Source of the DNA: Planctomycetes bacterium RIFCSPHIGHO2_12_FULL_52_36
Lineage (GTDB): Bacteria > Planctomycetota > Brocadiia > Brocadiales > Bathyanammoxibiaceae
Reading direction: 5' to 3'
NCBI GenBank assembly: GCA_001828545.1
Contig: MHYW01000078.1
Span: 1 to 7,834, forward strand
DNA length: 7,834 bases
In this document: positions 1-5,146 of the stretch, piece after piece
Position numbering within the stretch: position 1 is the first letter of the stretch
How the letters are laid out: each line of letters starts with the position of its first letter
Made by a program: the position numbers and the translations under genes
Notes under the pieces: generated by a model
The model's input: the letters and a program-made list of their open reading frames with translations, nothing else
Database searches by the model: none
Told to the model about the DNA's origin: nothing

Positions 1-162
1 CCCTACTACCACCCTTTACCAATGGAGTATAGGGCCTGTCAAATTGGCAGGGGGTTGGGGGCTTGGACCAAAGGGTTTTTTGAAATCTGCGGATTTCTTT
101 CTTTCACCAAGGGCAAAAGGTAAAGCAAAAATTTTACCCTCCAATGTATGCAAAGATTTAGA
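1..162. other. Non-coding leader region, no gene seen
   Basis: No open frame with coding character is seen here on either strand. Two small hairpins can be drawn: one at 35-51 (six pairs including one G-T, five-base loop) and one at 82-97 (GAAATC/GATTTC, loop TGCG) followed by a T-rich stretch with interspersed C. The second could be a weak terminator for something to the left, but its stem is A+T-rich and the T-run is broken, so I do not call it. The first bases (CCCTACTACC) resemble the C-rich words found further right. Confidence 0.4.
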
Positions 163-192
163 TTGCAATTATACCCCAAATTGTCTTATAAT
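163..192 (+). promoter_or_regulatory. Sigma70-type promoter of the RHH-MazF toxin-antitoxin operon
   Basis: A -35 hexamer TTGCAA (163-168) and a perfect -10 hexamer TATAAT (187-192) are separated by 18 bases. Transcription would begin near 199, leaving a leader of about 20 bases before the antitoxin ATG at 218, with the ribosome-binding site AAAGGAGG at 204-211. A short leader and a strong promoter are typical of autoregulated toxin-antitoxin operons, where the antitoxin-toxin complex binds over the promoter. No clear operator palindrome was identified. Confidence 0.6.
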
Positions 193-217
193 TGGTAAGA
201 AATAAAGGAGGTTAGTT

Positions 218-493
218 ATGCCATCAACAAGTATCCTTCGCAAAACAAAACTGACAGTAACAATCAGTGGTGATGTGGTTTGTGTAATAGACAAAATTGC
301 AAAGGAAAAGGGAACTCCAAGAAGTCAGATAATGGAAGAAATGCTCCGTGATTCGTTGCTGAGGTCTAAAAAAAGGGCAATTGAAAAAGACATTGAGGCT
401 TATTACCTATCTCTCTCAGAAAAGGAAAAGAAGGAAGATAGAGAATGGACCAAGGTGGCTGAAGAAAGTGCAAAAAGGACATGGAATGATTGA
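218..493 (+). CDS. Ribbon-helix-helix antitoxin (CopG/MazE-like) of a MazF-type toxin
   Basis: A 91-residue protein, probably the antitoxin that neutralises the ribonuclease encoded next to it and represses their common promoter. Residues about 10-50 have the ribbon-helix-helix pattern: a basic beta strand (KLTVTIS), a helix (VVCVIDKIAKEKG), then the turn and second helix (TPRSQIMEEMLRDSLL). The remainder is highly charged, with a Trp-containing tail (EDREWTKVAEES...RTWND) of the kind that wraps around MazF toxins in known complexes; that role is inferred. The start is well supported by AAAGGAGG six bases upstream of ATG. The stop codon lies inside the toxin gene (8-base overlap), so the two are translationally coupled and the antitoxin is made first. 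I do not assign a mazE symbol because classical MazE has an AbrB-type fold rather than this one. Confidence 0.85.
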   Translation: MPSTSILRKTKLTVTISGDVVCVIDKIAKEKGTPRSQIMEEMLRDSLLRSKKRAIEKDIEAYYLSLSEKEKKEDREWTKVAEESAKRTWND

Positions 494-830
494 GTATCCA
501 AAAAGAGGGGAGATATATTTAGTTAATCTGCCTTCAAAGCCGAAGGATATTAAGAATCGTCCGGCCCTGGTAGTTTCTTTAGATATTAGAAATAAGTTAG
601 CCAATGATATAATTGTCGTTCCTTTGTCTACAAACCTAAGGCCGTCTCCCACTCATGTTTTACTTCAAGAGGGTGAAGGGGGTTTATCAAAGGCATCTAT
701 GGCTAAATGTGAACAGGTAACAACAATAGACAAATCCTTACTTATCAAAGGGCCTTTTGCGGGCAAGCTAAGTGATGAAAAGATGAGGGAAGTAGAAAAG
801 GCGATTATTATAGCCATTGGGATAATATAA
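486..830 (+). CDS. mazF: MazF/PemK-family mRNA interferase toxin
   Basis: A 114-residue protein of the MazF/PemK/CcdB-fold family, sequence-specific endoribonucleases that cut mRNA and arrest growth when not bound by antitoxin. Visible family features in order are the N-terminal KRGEIYLVNL strand (residues 6-15), the RPALVVS motif (25-31) with Arg25 at the usual catalytic position, VVPLSTN (44-50) with Thr49 at the usual second active-site position, and the C-terminal QVTTIDKSLL...GKLS region. The frame is open upstream to 381, but ATG 486 is preferred because it begins just before the canonical motif, has AAGGA at 475-479 six bases upstream, and overlaps the antitoxin stop by 8 bases. Length and motifs indicate an intact, probably active toxin. 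Its RNA cleavage specificity cannot be read from the sequence. Confidence 0.9.
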   Translation: MIEYPKRGEIYLVNLPSKPKDIKNRPALVVSLDIRNKLANDIIVVPLSTNLRPSPTHVLLQEGEGGLSKASMAKCEQVTTIDKSLLIKGPFAGKLSDEKMREVEKAIIIAIGII

Positions 831-887
831 ATCGTCTTTTGGATGCCCATTTAGAAGGGGTGTTAGGGCTTAAGGAATACCAGTGGG

Positions 888-944
888 GTAGGGTGCGTGA
901 AACGCACCTAAATAATAAATGGTGCGTCTAAAGACGCACCCTAC
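888..944. repeat. 57-bp REP-like palindromic element with GTAGGG...CCCTAC ends
   Basis: Outer arms GTAGGGTGCGT (888-898) and ACGCACCCTAC (934-944) are perfect 11-base inverted repeats. Each half can also fold alone: GGTGCGT/ACGCACC with loop GAA (892-908), and an eight-pair stem at 921-928/933-940 with loop TAAA. The A+T-only linker at 909-920 joins them. The organisation as two adjacent hairpins resembles REP/BIME elements mobilised by REP-associated transposases, though no such transposase is in the window. The ATG at 919 lies inside this element, which matters for the start of the glycosyltransferase gene. Confidence 0.8.
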
Positions 945-964
945 AAACTACTTAATTTCTGGTG

Positions 965-993
965 TTGACATTGGGGCATTTTCAATTTACCTT
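965..993 (+). promoter_or_regulatory. Possible promoter of the glycosyltransferase gene
   Basis: A perfect -35 hexamer TTGACA (965-970) is followed after 17 bases by TACCTT (988-993), which matches only three of six -10 consensus positions. If used, the leader before the TTG start at 1039 would be about 40 bases. The position fits the proposed downstream start and would be incompatible with translation from the ATG at 919. The weak -10 keeps this tentative. Confidence 0.35.
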
Positions 994-1026
994 ATTATTT
1001 TTGCTTATCATATTTGTTACATCTTG

Positions 1027-1032
1027 AGGAGG
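1027..1032 (+). promoter_or_regulatory. Strong Shine-Dalgarno site deciding the glycosyltransferase start
   Basis: A perfect AGGAGG lies six bases before an in-frame TTG at 1039. The only in-frame ATG upstream (919) sits in a palindromic repeat and has no comparable site before it. This is the main reason for choosing TTG 1039. Confidence 0.7.
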
Positions 1033-1038
1033 GAAAAA

Positions 1039-2565
1039 TTGTACGTAGAAATATACCAGGGTATTAAAGTCATTTATAGCCTGGCAACCTTCTGGCTATT
1101 ACTATACGGGTTAAATAACTATTATATTATTTACCTTTTTATTAGAAACTTCAGAAGGGAATCACGAGAGAATGCCCAATTTCTTGAGGACTTCTGGAAG
1201 AAAAATTCCGACGATTCCCTCCCAGTAGTTACGACACAACTGCCCATTTATAACGAAAAGTATGTAGCCGAGAGGCTCATTGAGACGGTGGTGGGATTAG
1301 ATTACCCTAAAGAGCTCCACGAGATACAGGTACTAGATGACTCTACTGACGAAACCAAGCACATTGTAGCCCGCCTTGTAGAAAAATGGCAGAAAGCGGG
1401 TTATAACATTAAGCACATAATGAGGGCCAACCGCGAGGGTTTTAAGGCAGGTGCTCTTCAAGAAGGCCTTTGCCAGGCAACGGGTGAATTCATTGCCATT
1501 TTTGATGCAGACTTTTTACCGGAAAAGGATTTTCTCAAAAAGACCGTGCCTTTTTTCTACAAAGATAAACGAACTGCCTTTGTTCAGACCCGATGGGGAC
1601 ACATAAATGGCTATTATTCTTTTTTAACTCAGATACAGAGCATAGCCCTTGATAGTAATTTTGTAGTGCAGGGGGGTAGGTGTTGGGGTGGGTTTTACAT
1701 GGGCTTTAACGGTACGGCGGGGGTGTGGAGGAAACAGGCTATAATAGATGCCGGTGGCTGGCATTGTGATACTCTAACGGAGGACCTGGATCTTTCCTAC
1801 AGGGCACAACTCAAAGGCTGGATGCCTAAATTTCTCTACGAGGTGGTTACCCCTGCTGAAATACCTTTAGGTGTTAATGCCTTTAAAAACCAACAGTATC
1901 GTTGGGCCAAAGGCAGCATACAGACCACCAGGAAGCTACTGCTGATGGTCTTAAGGTCGGAATCTGGCTGGTTGAAGAAACTAGAGGCCTTTTTTCATCT
2001 AACTAATTTTATCGTATACCCTTTATTGCTCTTTCTCGCCCTCTCGGCCTTGCCGCTAATCCTTTCCAGCTATTTTTCTCCCTCCCAGAAAACCTTGACA
2101 ATACTGGCCATGGTGGTGCTGGCAATTGTGGGCATAGCCTCATGTGCCATTGGGCCTTCTGTCCTTTACCTGGTGTCTCAAAGGATTACTTACAAAGACT
2201 GGAAGTGGCGCTGCCTGCGTATCCCCGGCATGCTCGCCATTTACGCTGGGATGGTATTGAATAACTCAATGGCCGTATTTGATGGCCTATTTACTGATGG
2301 AGGAGAATTCAAAAGGACACCCAAATACGGCGTAAATGATTGTGGTAAGATCTTAAAAACGAGGGAGTACGCCATCGCACCATCTATTCTTGCAGTCTTT
2401 GAGGTGCTTATCGGCTTATACTGCCTCTTGGCGTTCACGGAATATCTCTGGAACAATCCTAGATTCTTCTTTGGGCCTTTTTTGCTTGTTTATGCCGTGG
2501 GGTTTTTGTACGTTGGGGGCATATCTTTGATTGACCATTGGAGGGAAGAGGGATTATCCGCCTGA
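1039..2565 (+). CDS. Membrane family 2 glycosyltransferase, CslA/cellulose synthase-like
   Basis: A 508-residue processive-type beta-glycosyltransferase (GT2), expected to transfer sugar from a nucleotide-sugar donor to a growing polysaccharide on the cytoplasmic face of the inner membrane. Counting from the TTG start, one membrane segment spans about residues 9-34, followed by the GT-A catalytic domain: DDSTDET near 100-106, the metal-binding DAD (156-158), FNGTAG near 218-223, the TED catalytic-base motif (247-249) and QQYRW (285-289), which is the QxxRW acceptor-site motif. About five further hydrophobic segments follow (near 321-345, 352-378, 395-415, 446-468, 477-500). The FNGTAGVWR and QTRW contexts resemble the CslA (glucomannan synthase) branch more than bacterial BcsA, and no PilZ domain is visible. 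Donor and product are unknown. The frame is open up to ATG 919, which would add 40 residues, but that ATG lies within a palindromic repeat. No partner polysaccharide genes are nearby. Confidence 0.88.
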   Translation: MYVEIYQGIKVIYSLATFWLLLYGLNNYYIIYLFIRNFRRESRENAQFLEDFWKKNSDDSLPVVTTQLPIYNEKYVAERLIETVVGLDYPKELHEIQVLDDSTDETKHIVARLVEKWQKAGYNIKHIMRANREGFKAGALQEGLCQATGEFIAIFDADFLPEKDFLKKTVPFFYKDKRTAFVQTRWGHINGYYSFLTQIQSIALDSNFVVQGGRCWGGFYMGFNGTAGVWRKQAIIDAGGWHCDTLTEDLDLSYRAQLKGWMPKFLYEVVTPAEIPLGVNAFKNQQYRWAKGSIQTTRKLLLMVLRSESGWLKKLEAFFHLTNFIVYPLLLFLALSALPLILSSYFSPSQKTLTILAMVVLAIVGIASCAIGPSVLYLVSQRITYKDWKWRCLRIPGMLAIYAGMVLNNSMAVFDGLFTDGGEFKRTPKYGVNDCGKILKTREYAIAPSILAVFEVLIGLYCLLAFTEYLWNNPRFFFGPFLLVYAVGFLYVGGISLIDHWREEGLSA

Positions 2566-2584
2566 GGTGATGTCTAGACTCTGA

Positions 2585-2611
2585 GGCCGGTCGTACTCGT
2601 ATGGACTGGCC
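2585..2611. terminator. Hairpin between the convergent glycosyltransferase and hicA genes
   Basis: GGCCGGTC (2585-2592) pairs with GACTGGCC (2604-2611) over eight positions including one G-T, with an 11-base loop. It lies 20 bases after the glycosyltransferase stop, where a terminator is expected between convergent genes. No T-run follows on either strand, so intrinsic termination is doubtful; it may act only as an mRNA 3' stabilising structure. Confidence 0.3.
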
Positions 2612-2627
2612 GCAAGTCATTCCAGGG

Positions 2628-2666
2628 TATGGTTAAGGATGAGGGAGATTTGAACCCCTGACCTCT
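2628..2666 (-). repeat. Copy of the tRNA-Ala 3' end (att-like direct repeat, distal copy)
   Basis: This 39-base segment matches the 3' part of the intact tRNA-Ala gene (3146-3182) in the same orientation. Bases 2647-2666 are identical to 3163-3182. The match then continues through the T-arm, acceptor strand, CCA and two bases beyond, with about two small insertions and a few substitutions. The 5' half of a tRNA is absent; instead the sequence runs into the last codon of hicA, whose stop overlaps it by two bases. It therefore reads as a duplicated tRNA 3' end bounding the hicBA pair, such as a site-specific insertion leaves. A decayed second tRNA gene is the alternative. Confidence 0.65.
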
Positions 2667-2886
2667 ATAATAGTTTGAGGAACTCCGCGCGGCTTAAGCC
2701 TGCTTGTCTTAGAATCTGCATAAGTGTACCTTTCTTGATTTCTGAATGTTGAGGTACTACTACTGTAACATTAGTCTCTGGGTGATAGTAAACTCTATGG
2801 CTACCTTTTTGTCTGTCAAAGATAAATCCCGCCCTTTTTAAGCCCCTTTCAACCTTTTTCCAGGAAAGGCTGGGGAGTTTGCTCAA
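2665..2886 (-). CDS. hicA: HicA-family mRNA interferase toxin
   Basis: A 73-residue HicA (YcfA) protein, the ribosome-independent mRNA-cleaving toxin of a type II module, with the small double-stranded-RNA-binding-like fold. The family signature is visible: KLPSLSWKKVERGLKRAGF, then RQKGSH with the catalytic His30, the strand VTVVVPQHSEIKKGTL, and the C-terminal ILRQAGLSRAEFLKLL. Length is normal and the active-site His is present, so it looks intact. The start codon is TTG within a four-base TTGA overlap with the end of hicB, indicating translational coupling with the antitoxin made first. The stop codon touches the copy of the tRNA-Ala 3' end, so the module ends exactly at the repeat. Confidence 0.92.
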   Translation of the reverse strand: MSKLPSLSWKKVERGLKRAGFIFDRQKGSHRVYYHPETNVTVVVPQHSEIKKGTLMQILRQAGLSRAEFLKLL

Positions 2887-3086
2887 ACCACTACCTCATG
2901 TTCTTCAACCTTTGGTATAGAAAGCCCCCGCTCCTTTAGACTCTCTAAATAGACATCAATGGCCTCTTTTATATTGGAAAGGGCCTCTTCCACTGTTTCT
3001 CCTTGCGAGACACAGCCCGGCAGTGCTGGGGCATACGCTGTATATCCCCCCTCTTCTTGTGGCTCTAAGATAACCCTGTACTTCAT
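2883..3086 (-). CDS. hicB: Short HicB-family antitoxin
   Basis: A 67-residue HicB (UPF0150) protein that should bind and block the HicA toxin encoded downstream. The partially degraded RNase H-like fold is recognisable from MKYRVILEPQEEGGYTAYAPALPGCVSQGETVEEALSNIKEAI and the following helix VYLESL. The chain stops soon after this domain, so the ribbon-helix-helix or helix-turn-helix DNA-binding tail of long HicB proteins is missing; this short form is common in HicBA pairs. Translation starts at ATG 3086, with AGGAGG at 3096-3101 nine bases upstream. The gene begins 61 bases downstream of the tRNA-Ala 3' end in the same orientation, so it may be read from the tRNA promoter. Confidence 0.92.
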   Translation of the reverse strand: MKYRVILEPQEEGGYTAYAPALPGCVSQGETVEEALSNIKEAIDVYLESLKERGLSIPKVEEHEVVV

Positions 3087-3115
3087 CTGTAATATCCTCC
3101 TGGGTCTCTGGGGAT

Positions 3116-3134
3116 TTCCAAAATGGATTTGGAA
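3116..3134. other. Small hairpin in the tRNA-hicB spacer
   Basis: TTCCAAA (3116-3122) and TTTGGAA (3128-3134) form a perfect seven-base inverted repeat with a five-base loop, between the tRNA-Ala 3' end and the hicB ribosome-binding site. It could be an operator for the HicA-HicB complex or a processing or attenuation structure downstream of the tRNA. Its words resemble the TTGGAAA repeats at 6415-6442, so it could equally be a scrap of that repeat family. Confidence 0.35.
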
Positions 3135-3145
3135 TTTAGATTAGA

Positions 3146-3223
<78 letters not shown>

Positions 3224-3234
3224 ACCTGTAGCTA

Positions 3235-3302
3235 GGGGATAGGGGGCAGGGATTAGGGGTTAGTTAAAAACTTGGGGCCAGCCTCTATCCCTACCACCTA
3301 CC
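3235..3302. repeat. G-rich word repeat with quadruplex potential in the tRNA leader
   Basis: GGGG-ATA-GGGGG-CA-GGG-ATTA-GGGG at 3235-3259 satisfies a four-run G-quadruplex pattern. A C-rich counterpart follows (CCTCTATCCCTACC at about 3281-3294), so the two halves form an imperfect inverted repeat. It lies between the tRNA-Ala promoter and the mature tRNA 5' end, inside the presumed transcript leader. Confidence 0.55.
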
Positions 3303-3320
3303 TTTTATATTCTCAAGGTA

Positions 3321-3349
3321 ATCTTATAACCGTGGTCTAGGGCTGTCAA
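3321..3349 (-). promoter_or_regulatory. Probable promoter of tRNA-Ala (and perhaps hicBA)
   Basis: On the minus strand a perfect TTGACA (plus-strand 3344-3349) is followed after 17 bases by TAAGAT (3321-3326), which matches four of six -10 positions; TATAAG at 3323-3328 with 15-base spacing is an overlapping alternative. Transcription would run through about 90 leader bases into the tRNA and, without an obvious terminator after it, on into hicB and hicA. Confidence 0.5.
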
Positions 3350-3362
3350 GGGGCTTTTCTTA

Positions 3363-3397
3363 ACTAGGGACTAGGGAGTAGGGGGTAGGGACTAGTG
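3363..3397. repeat. TAGGGA-type G-rich repeat downstream of lnt
   Basis: Degenerate words ACTAGGG, AGTAGGG and GGTAGGG follow one another. The runs at 3367-3390 (GGG-ACTA-GGG-AGTA-GGGGG-TA-GGG) meet a G-quadruplex pattern. Near-identical words recur at 3235, 5041-5135, 6391 and 6483. No coding function is seen. Confidence 0.6.
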
Positions 3398-3423
3398 AGA
3401 ATAAAGAATACAGAATCCAGTAG

Positions 3424-3451
3424 TCGGAATTCAGAATATTCTGTATTCCGA
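3424..3451. repeat. 28-bp near-perfect palindrome next to the lnt stop
   Basis: Arms 3424-3437 and 3438-3451 pair at 13 of 14 positions around the centre AGAATATTCT, with no loop. Fragments of the same words (GAATACAGAATCC) precede it at about 3406-3418. It begins four bases beyond the lnt stop codon in the direction of lnt transcription. No T-run follows, so it is noted as a repeat rather than called a terminator. Confidence 0.55.
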
Positions 3452-3454
3452 ATT

Positions 3455-5146
3455 CTAGTCCCCGCCCCCTAGCCTCCTTACCGCGGGCATAAGGAGCAAC
3501 CCAACGGATACTACCAAACATAACTGGCTGAAGAGGTCGCCGTACCTTGTATAAAAACTGGGCCCCCCACGGGCTATTAAGATGGTGCCTTCCAGGATAC
3601 CCTCCACCTCCCTGCGCTTACCGTTCTTGGTTATAAGTGAGTAGATGTCGCCACTGGGGGCCACAAAGGCGGAGATGCCCGTGTTGGCGGCCCTGGCCAT
3701 GCCCATACGGTTTTCTACGGCCCTGAAGACCATGATGGCCAGGTGCTGGTCCAGCTCCGGGCTGTCATGGAACCAACCGTCGTTGGTGATGTTCAGGAGG
3801 AAGTCTGCCCCCTGCCTGGCGAAGTGTCTGGCCAGGGGTGGGACTGTGTCCTCGTAGCAGATGAGGGTGGCAAACTTGTAAGGGCGACCCGCCGGGTCGC
3901 CCCTACGCCCCTTAAACTCTAGTAACTCCCGACGACTCCCGGGGGAGAGGTCTATCTCGTATGGTACCATGTGTCTCAGGAAGGGGAAGACCTCTCTGAG
4001 GGGTGTGTACTCTCCGAAGATCACCAGGTGGAGTTTGTCATATCTGTCCAGGGGTCTGCCATCAGGCCCGTAGAGGAAGGCGCTATTATAGAGGGTACTC
4101 TCCTCAAAATTATTCCCCTTCCCAGGTTCTATAGCTATCCCTCCCACCAGGAGGTAGGTCTGGAGTTCCTTTGCCAGTTCAAAGATAGAGGTCTGGGAGA
4201 AGCGGTCTATATCTCTCCAGAACTTAGGGTCCAGGTTCAATAGCCCCGGGGCGGAGGTCTCAGGCCAGACTATCATATCCACCTTTTCTGCCCCCACCTT
4301 CCCTTCGGCTTCGCTCAGGACAAGCCTGGAGAGGTCTAGATACCTCTGGAGGTTGCTCTTCCTCTGCTCAACGTCTGTATCCATCTTTAGGTCCTGGAGG
4401 ATGTTCCCCTGTACCATACAGAGCCTGGGGCCTTCCTGATAGGATAATCCCGCCAGGCGGAACATACCGTAAGATAGAGGGAACAGTAAGAGTATAAAGG
4501 CGATGGCGAACAGGAAGTGCCCCCCCTTACCGTTCCACCACCTCAGGAGTCCCTGGGCGAAGCAGGCGTTGACCGCCACAATGAGGAAAGAGACGCCGTA
4601 GGCGCCAGTAATGTCGGCTATCTGGATGATGGACAGGTAGCTGTACTGGGTATGGCCGAGGTAGAACCAGGGGAAGCCTGTCATGAGGAAGCCCCTGAGG
4701 TACTCCAGAGAGACCCATAGGAAAGGGGCCAGGAGGGCGAGGGGCAGGCCGGAGTTCCTGTGGAGGTAAGAGCAGGCAATGCCAAAAAGGAGGTAGGAGA
4801 TGGAGAGGTAGGAGCTGAGTAAGAGCCAGCCTATATTAGTGGCGTAGCCCAGCCAGGAGAGCTTTACGGTAAAGAAGATTATCCCGATGAGCCAGGAGAT
4901 AAGGGCCACCCTTGCTTCTGAACCTATCAGGAGGAGCCAGGGTACCAGGGCCACCCAGGCCAGCAGGGGCAGGTCTGGCCCAGGAAAGGACATGCCTAAT
5001 AGGATTACGGTAGGGAGGACTACCGGGATAGTAGAGATTAGGGACCAGGGGTCAGGAATTAGGGAGTAGGGAGTAGGGAGTAGGGGCGACCGGCCGGTCG
5101 CCCCTACCCCTAACCCCTGACCCCTACCCCCTAGTTTAGAGCTCAC
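3455..5146 (-). CDS. lnt: Apolipoprotein N-acyltransferase with repeat-derived insertions
   Basis: A 563-residue inner-membrane enzyme that performs the last step of lipoprotein maturation, moving an acyl chain from phospholipid to the N-terminal diacylglyceryl-cysteine. After a hydrophobic N-terminal half come the motifs MVQGNI (244-249) and the nitrilase-fold triad: Glu296 in IVWPE, Lys371 in YDKLHL and Cys430 in LICYED. NITNDGWF follows near 452-459, and a last membrane segment lies near 541-555. The enzyme should be active. Oddities: residues about 4-38 are encoded by a G/C-rich repeat and palindrome (5036-5135), residues 275-282 (LVLSEAEG) by a second repeat, and 414-423 (RRGDPAGRPY) by a third; the final codons and stop also fall in repeat DNA. 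The GTG start overlaps the moeA end by 11 bases, with GGAGGT at 5158-5163. No other ordinary start lies between the repeat and Met52, which would cut into the first membrane segment. Confidence 0.93.
   Translation of the reverse strand: MSSKLGGRGQGLGVGATGRSPLLPTPYSLIPDPWSLISTIPVVLPTVILLGMSFPGPDLPLLAWVALVPWLLLIGSEARVALISWLIGIIFFTVKLSWLGYATNIGWLLLSSYLSISYLLFGIACSYLHRNSGLPLALLAPFLWVSLEYLRGFLMTGFPWFYLGHTQYSYLSIIQIADITGAYGVSFLIVAVNACFAQGLLRWWNGKGGHFLFAIAFILLLFPLSYGMFRLAGLSYQEGPRLCMVQGNILQDLKMDTDVEQRKSNLQRYLDLSRLVLSEAEGKVGAEKVDMIVWPETSAPGLLNLDPKFWRDIDRFSQTSIFELAKELQTYLLVGGIAIEPGKGNNFEESTLYNSAFLYGPDGRPLDRYDKLHLVIFGEYTPLREVFPFLRHMVPYEIDLSPGSRRELLEFKGRRGDPAGRPYKFATLICYEDTVPPLARHFARQGADFLLNITNDGWFHDSPELDQHLAIMVFRAVENRMGMARAANTGISAFVAPSGDIYSLITKNGKRREVEGILEGTILIARGGPSFYTRYGDLFSQLCLVVSVGLLLMPAVRRLGGGD
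3878..3906. repeat. Palindromic element inserted in frame in lnt
   Basis: Arms 3878-3890 and 3894-3906 pair at 12 of 13 positions around a three-base loop. The arm sequence GTA(A/G)GGGCGACC is the same as in the perfect palindrome at 5080-5107. It is translated as RRGDPAGRPY (Lnt residues 414-423), about seven residues before the catalytic Cys430, without disturbing the frame. Confidence 0.75.
4302..4326. repeat. Short repeat in frame in lnt (codes LVLSEAEG)
   Basis: The minus strand reads GGCTTGTCCTGAGCGAAGCC followed by GAAGG. A five-base inverted repeat (4307-4311 with 4322-4326) closes the first part. From memory, this word and its translation LVLSEAEG/LVLSEVEG are a widespread dispersed repeat in draft genomes of several environmental phyla; I cannot search to confirm this. 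It sits between the helix QRYLDLSR and the strand that leads to catalytic Glu296. Confidence 0.55.
5041..5135. repeat. Composite G/C-rich inverted repeat with a perfect 28-bp palindromic core
   Basis: The core 5080-5107 (GTAGGGGCGACCGG followed by its exact reverse complement) is a perfect palindrome. Its flanks are TAGGGAG words on one side (5041-5079) and CCCCTAACCCCTGACCCC words on the other (5108-5134), which themselves pair imperfectly, so nearly 95 bases can form one long hairpin. Both halves meet G-quadruplex patterns on opposite strands. The whole element is open in the lnt frame and encodes the start-proximal extension of that protein. It begins directly after the moeA stop codon. 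Confidence 0.8.

Noticed and set aside
82..97. Intrinsic terminator at the left edge
   Set aside because: The stem is six weak pairs and the following T-run is interrupted by C, so it does not meet a reasonable standard.
381..485. Longer MazF start at ATG 381
   Set aside because: It would overlap the antitoxin gene by over 100 bases and add residues unlike the family. ATG 486 has AAGGA upstream and begins right before the canonical KRGEIYLV strand.
919..1038. N-terminal extension of the glycosyltransferase from ATG 919, with an additional membrane helix
   Set aside because: The ATG lies in a palindromic repeat without a ribosome-binding site, while TTG 1039 has a perfect AGGAGG at good spacing and leaves the usual single N-terminal membrane segment.
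2628..2700. A second functional tRNA gene
   Set aside because: Only the variable region, T-arm and 3' acceptor part are present. The 5' half, D-arm and anticodon arm are replaced by hicA coding sequence.
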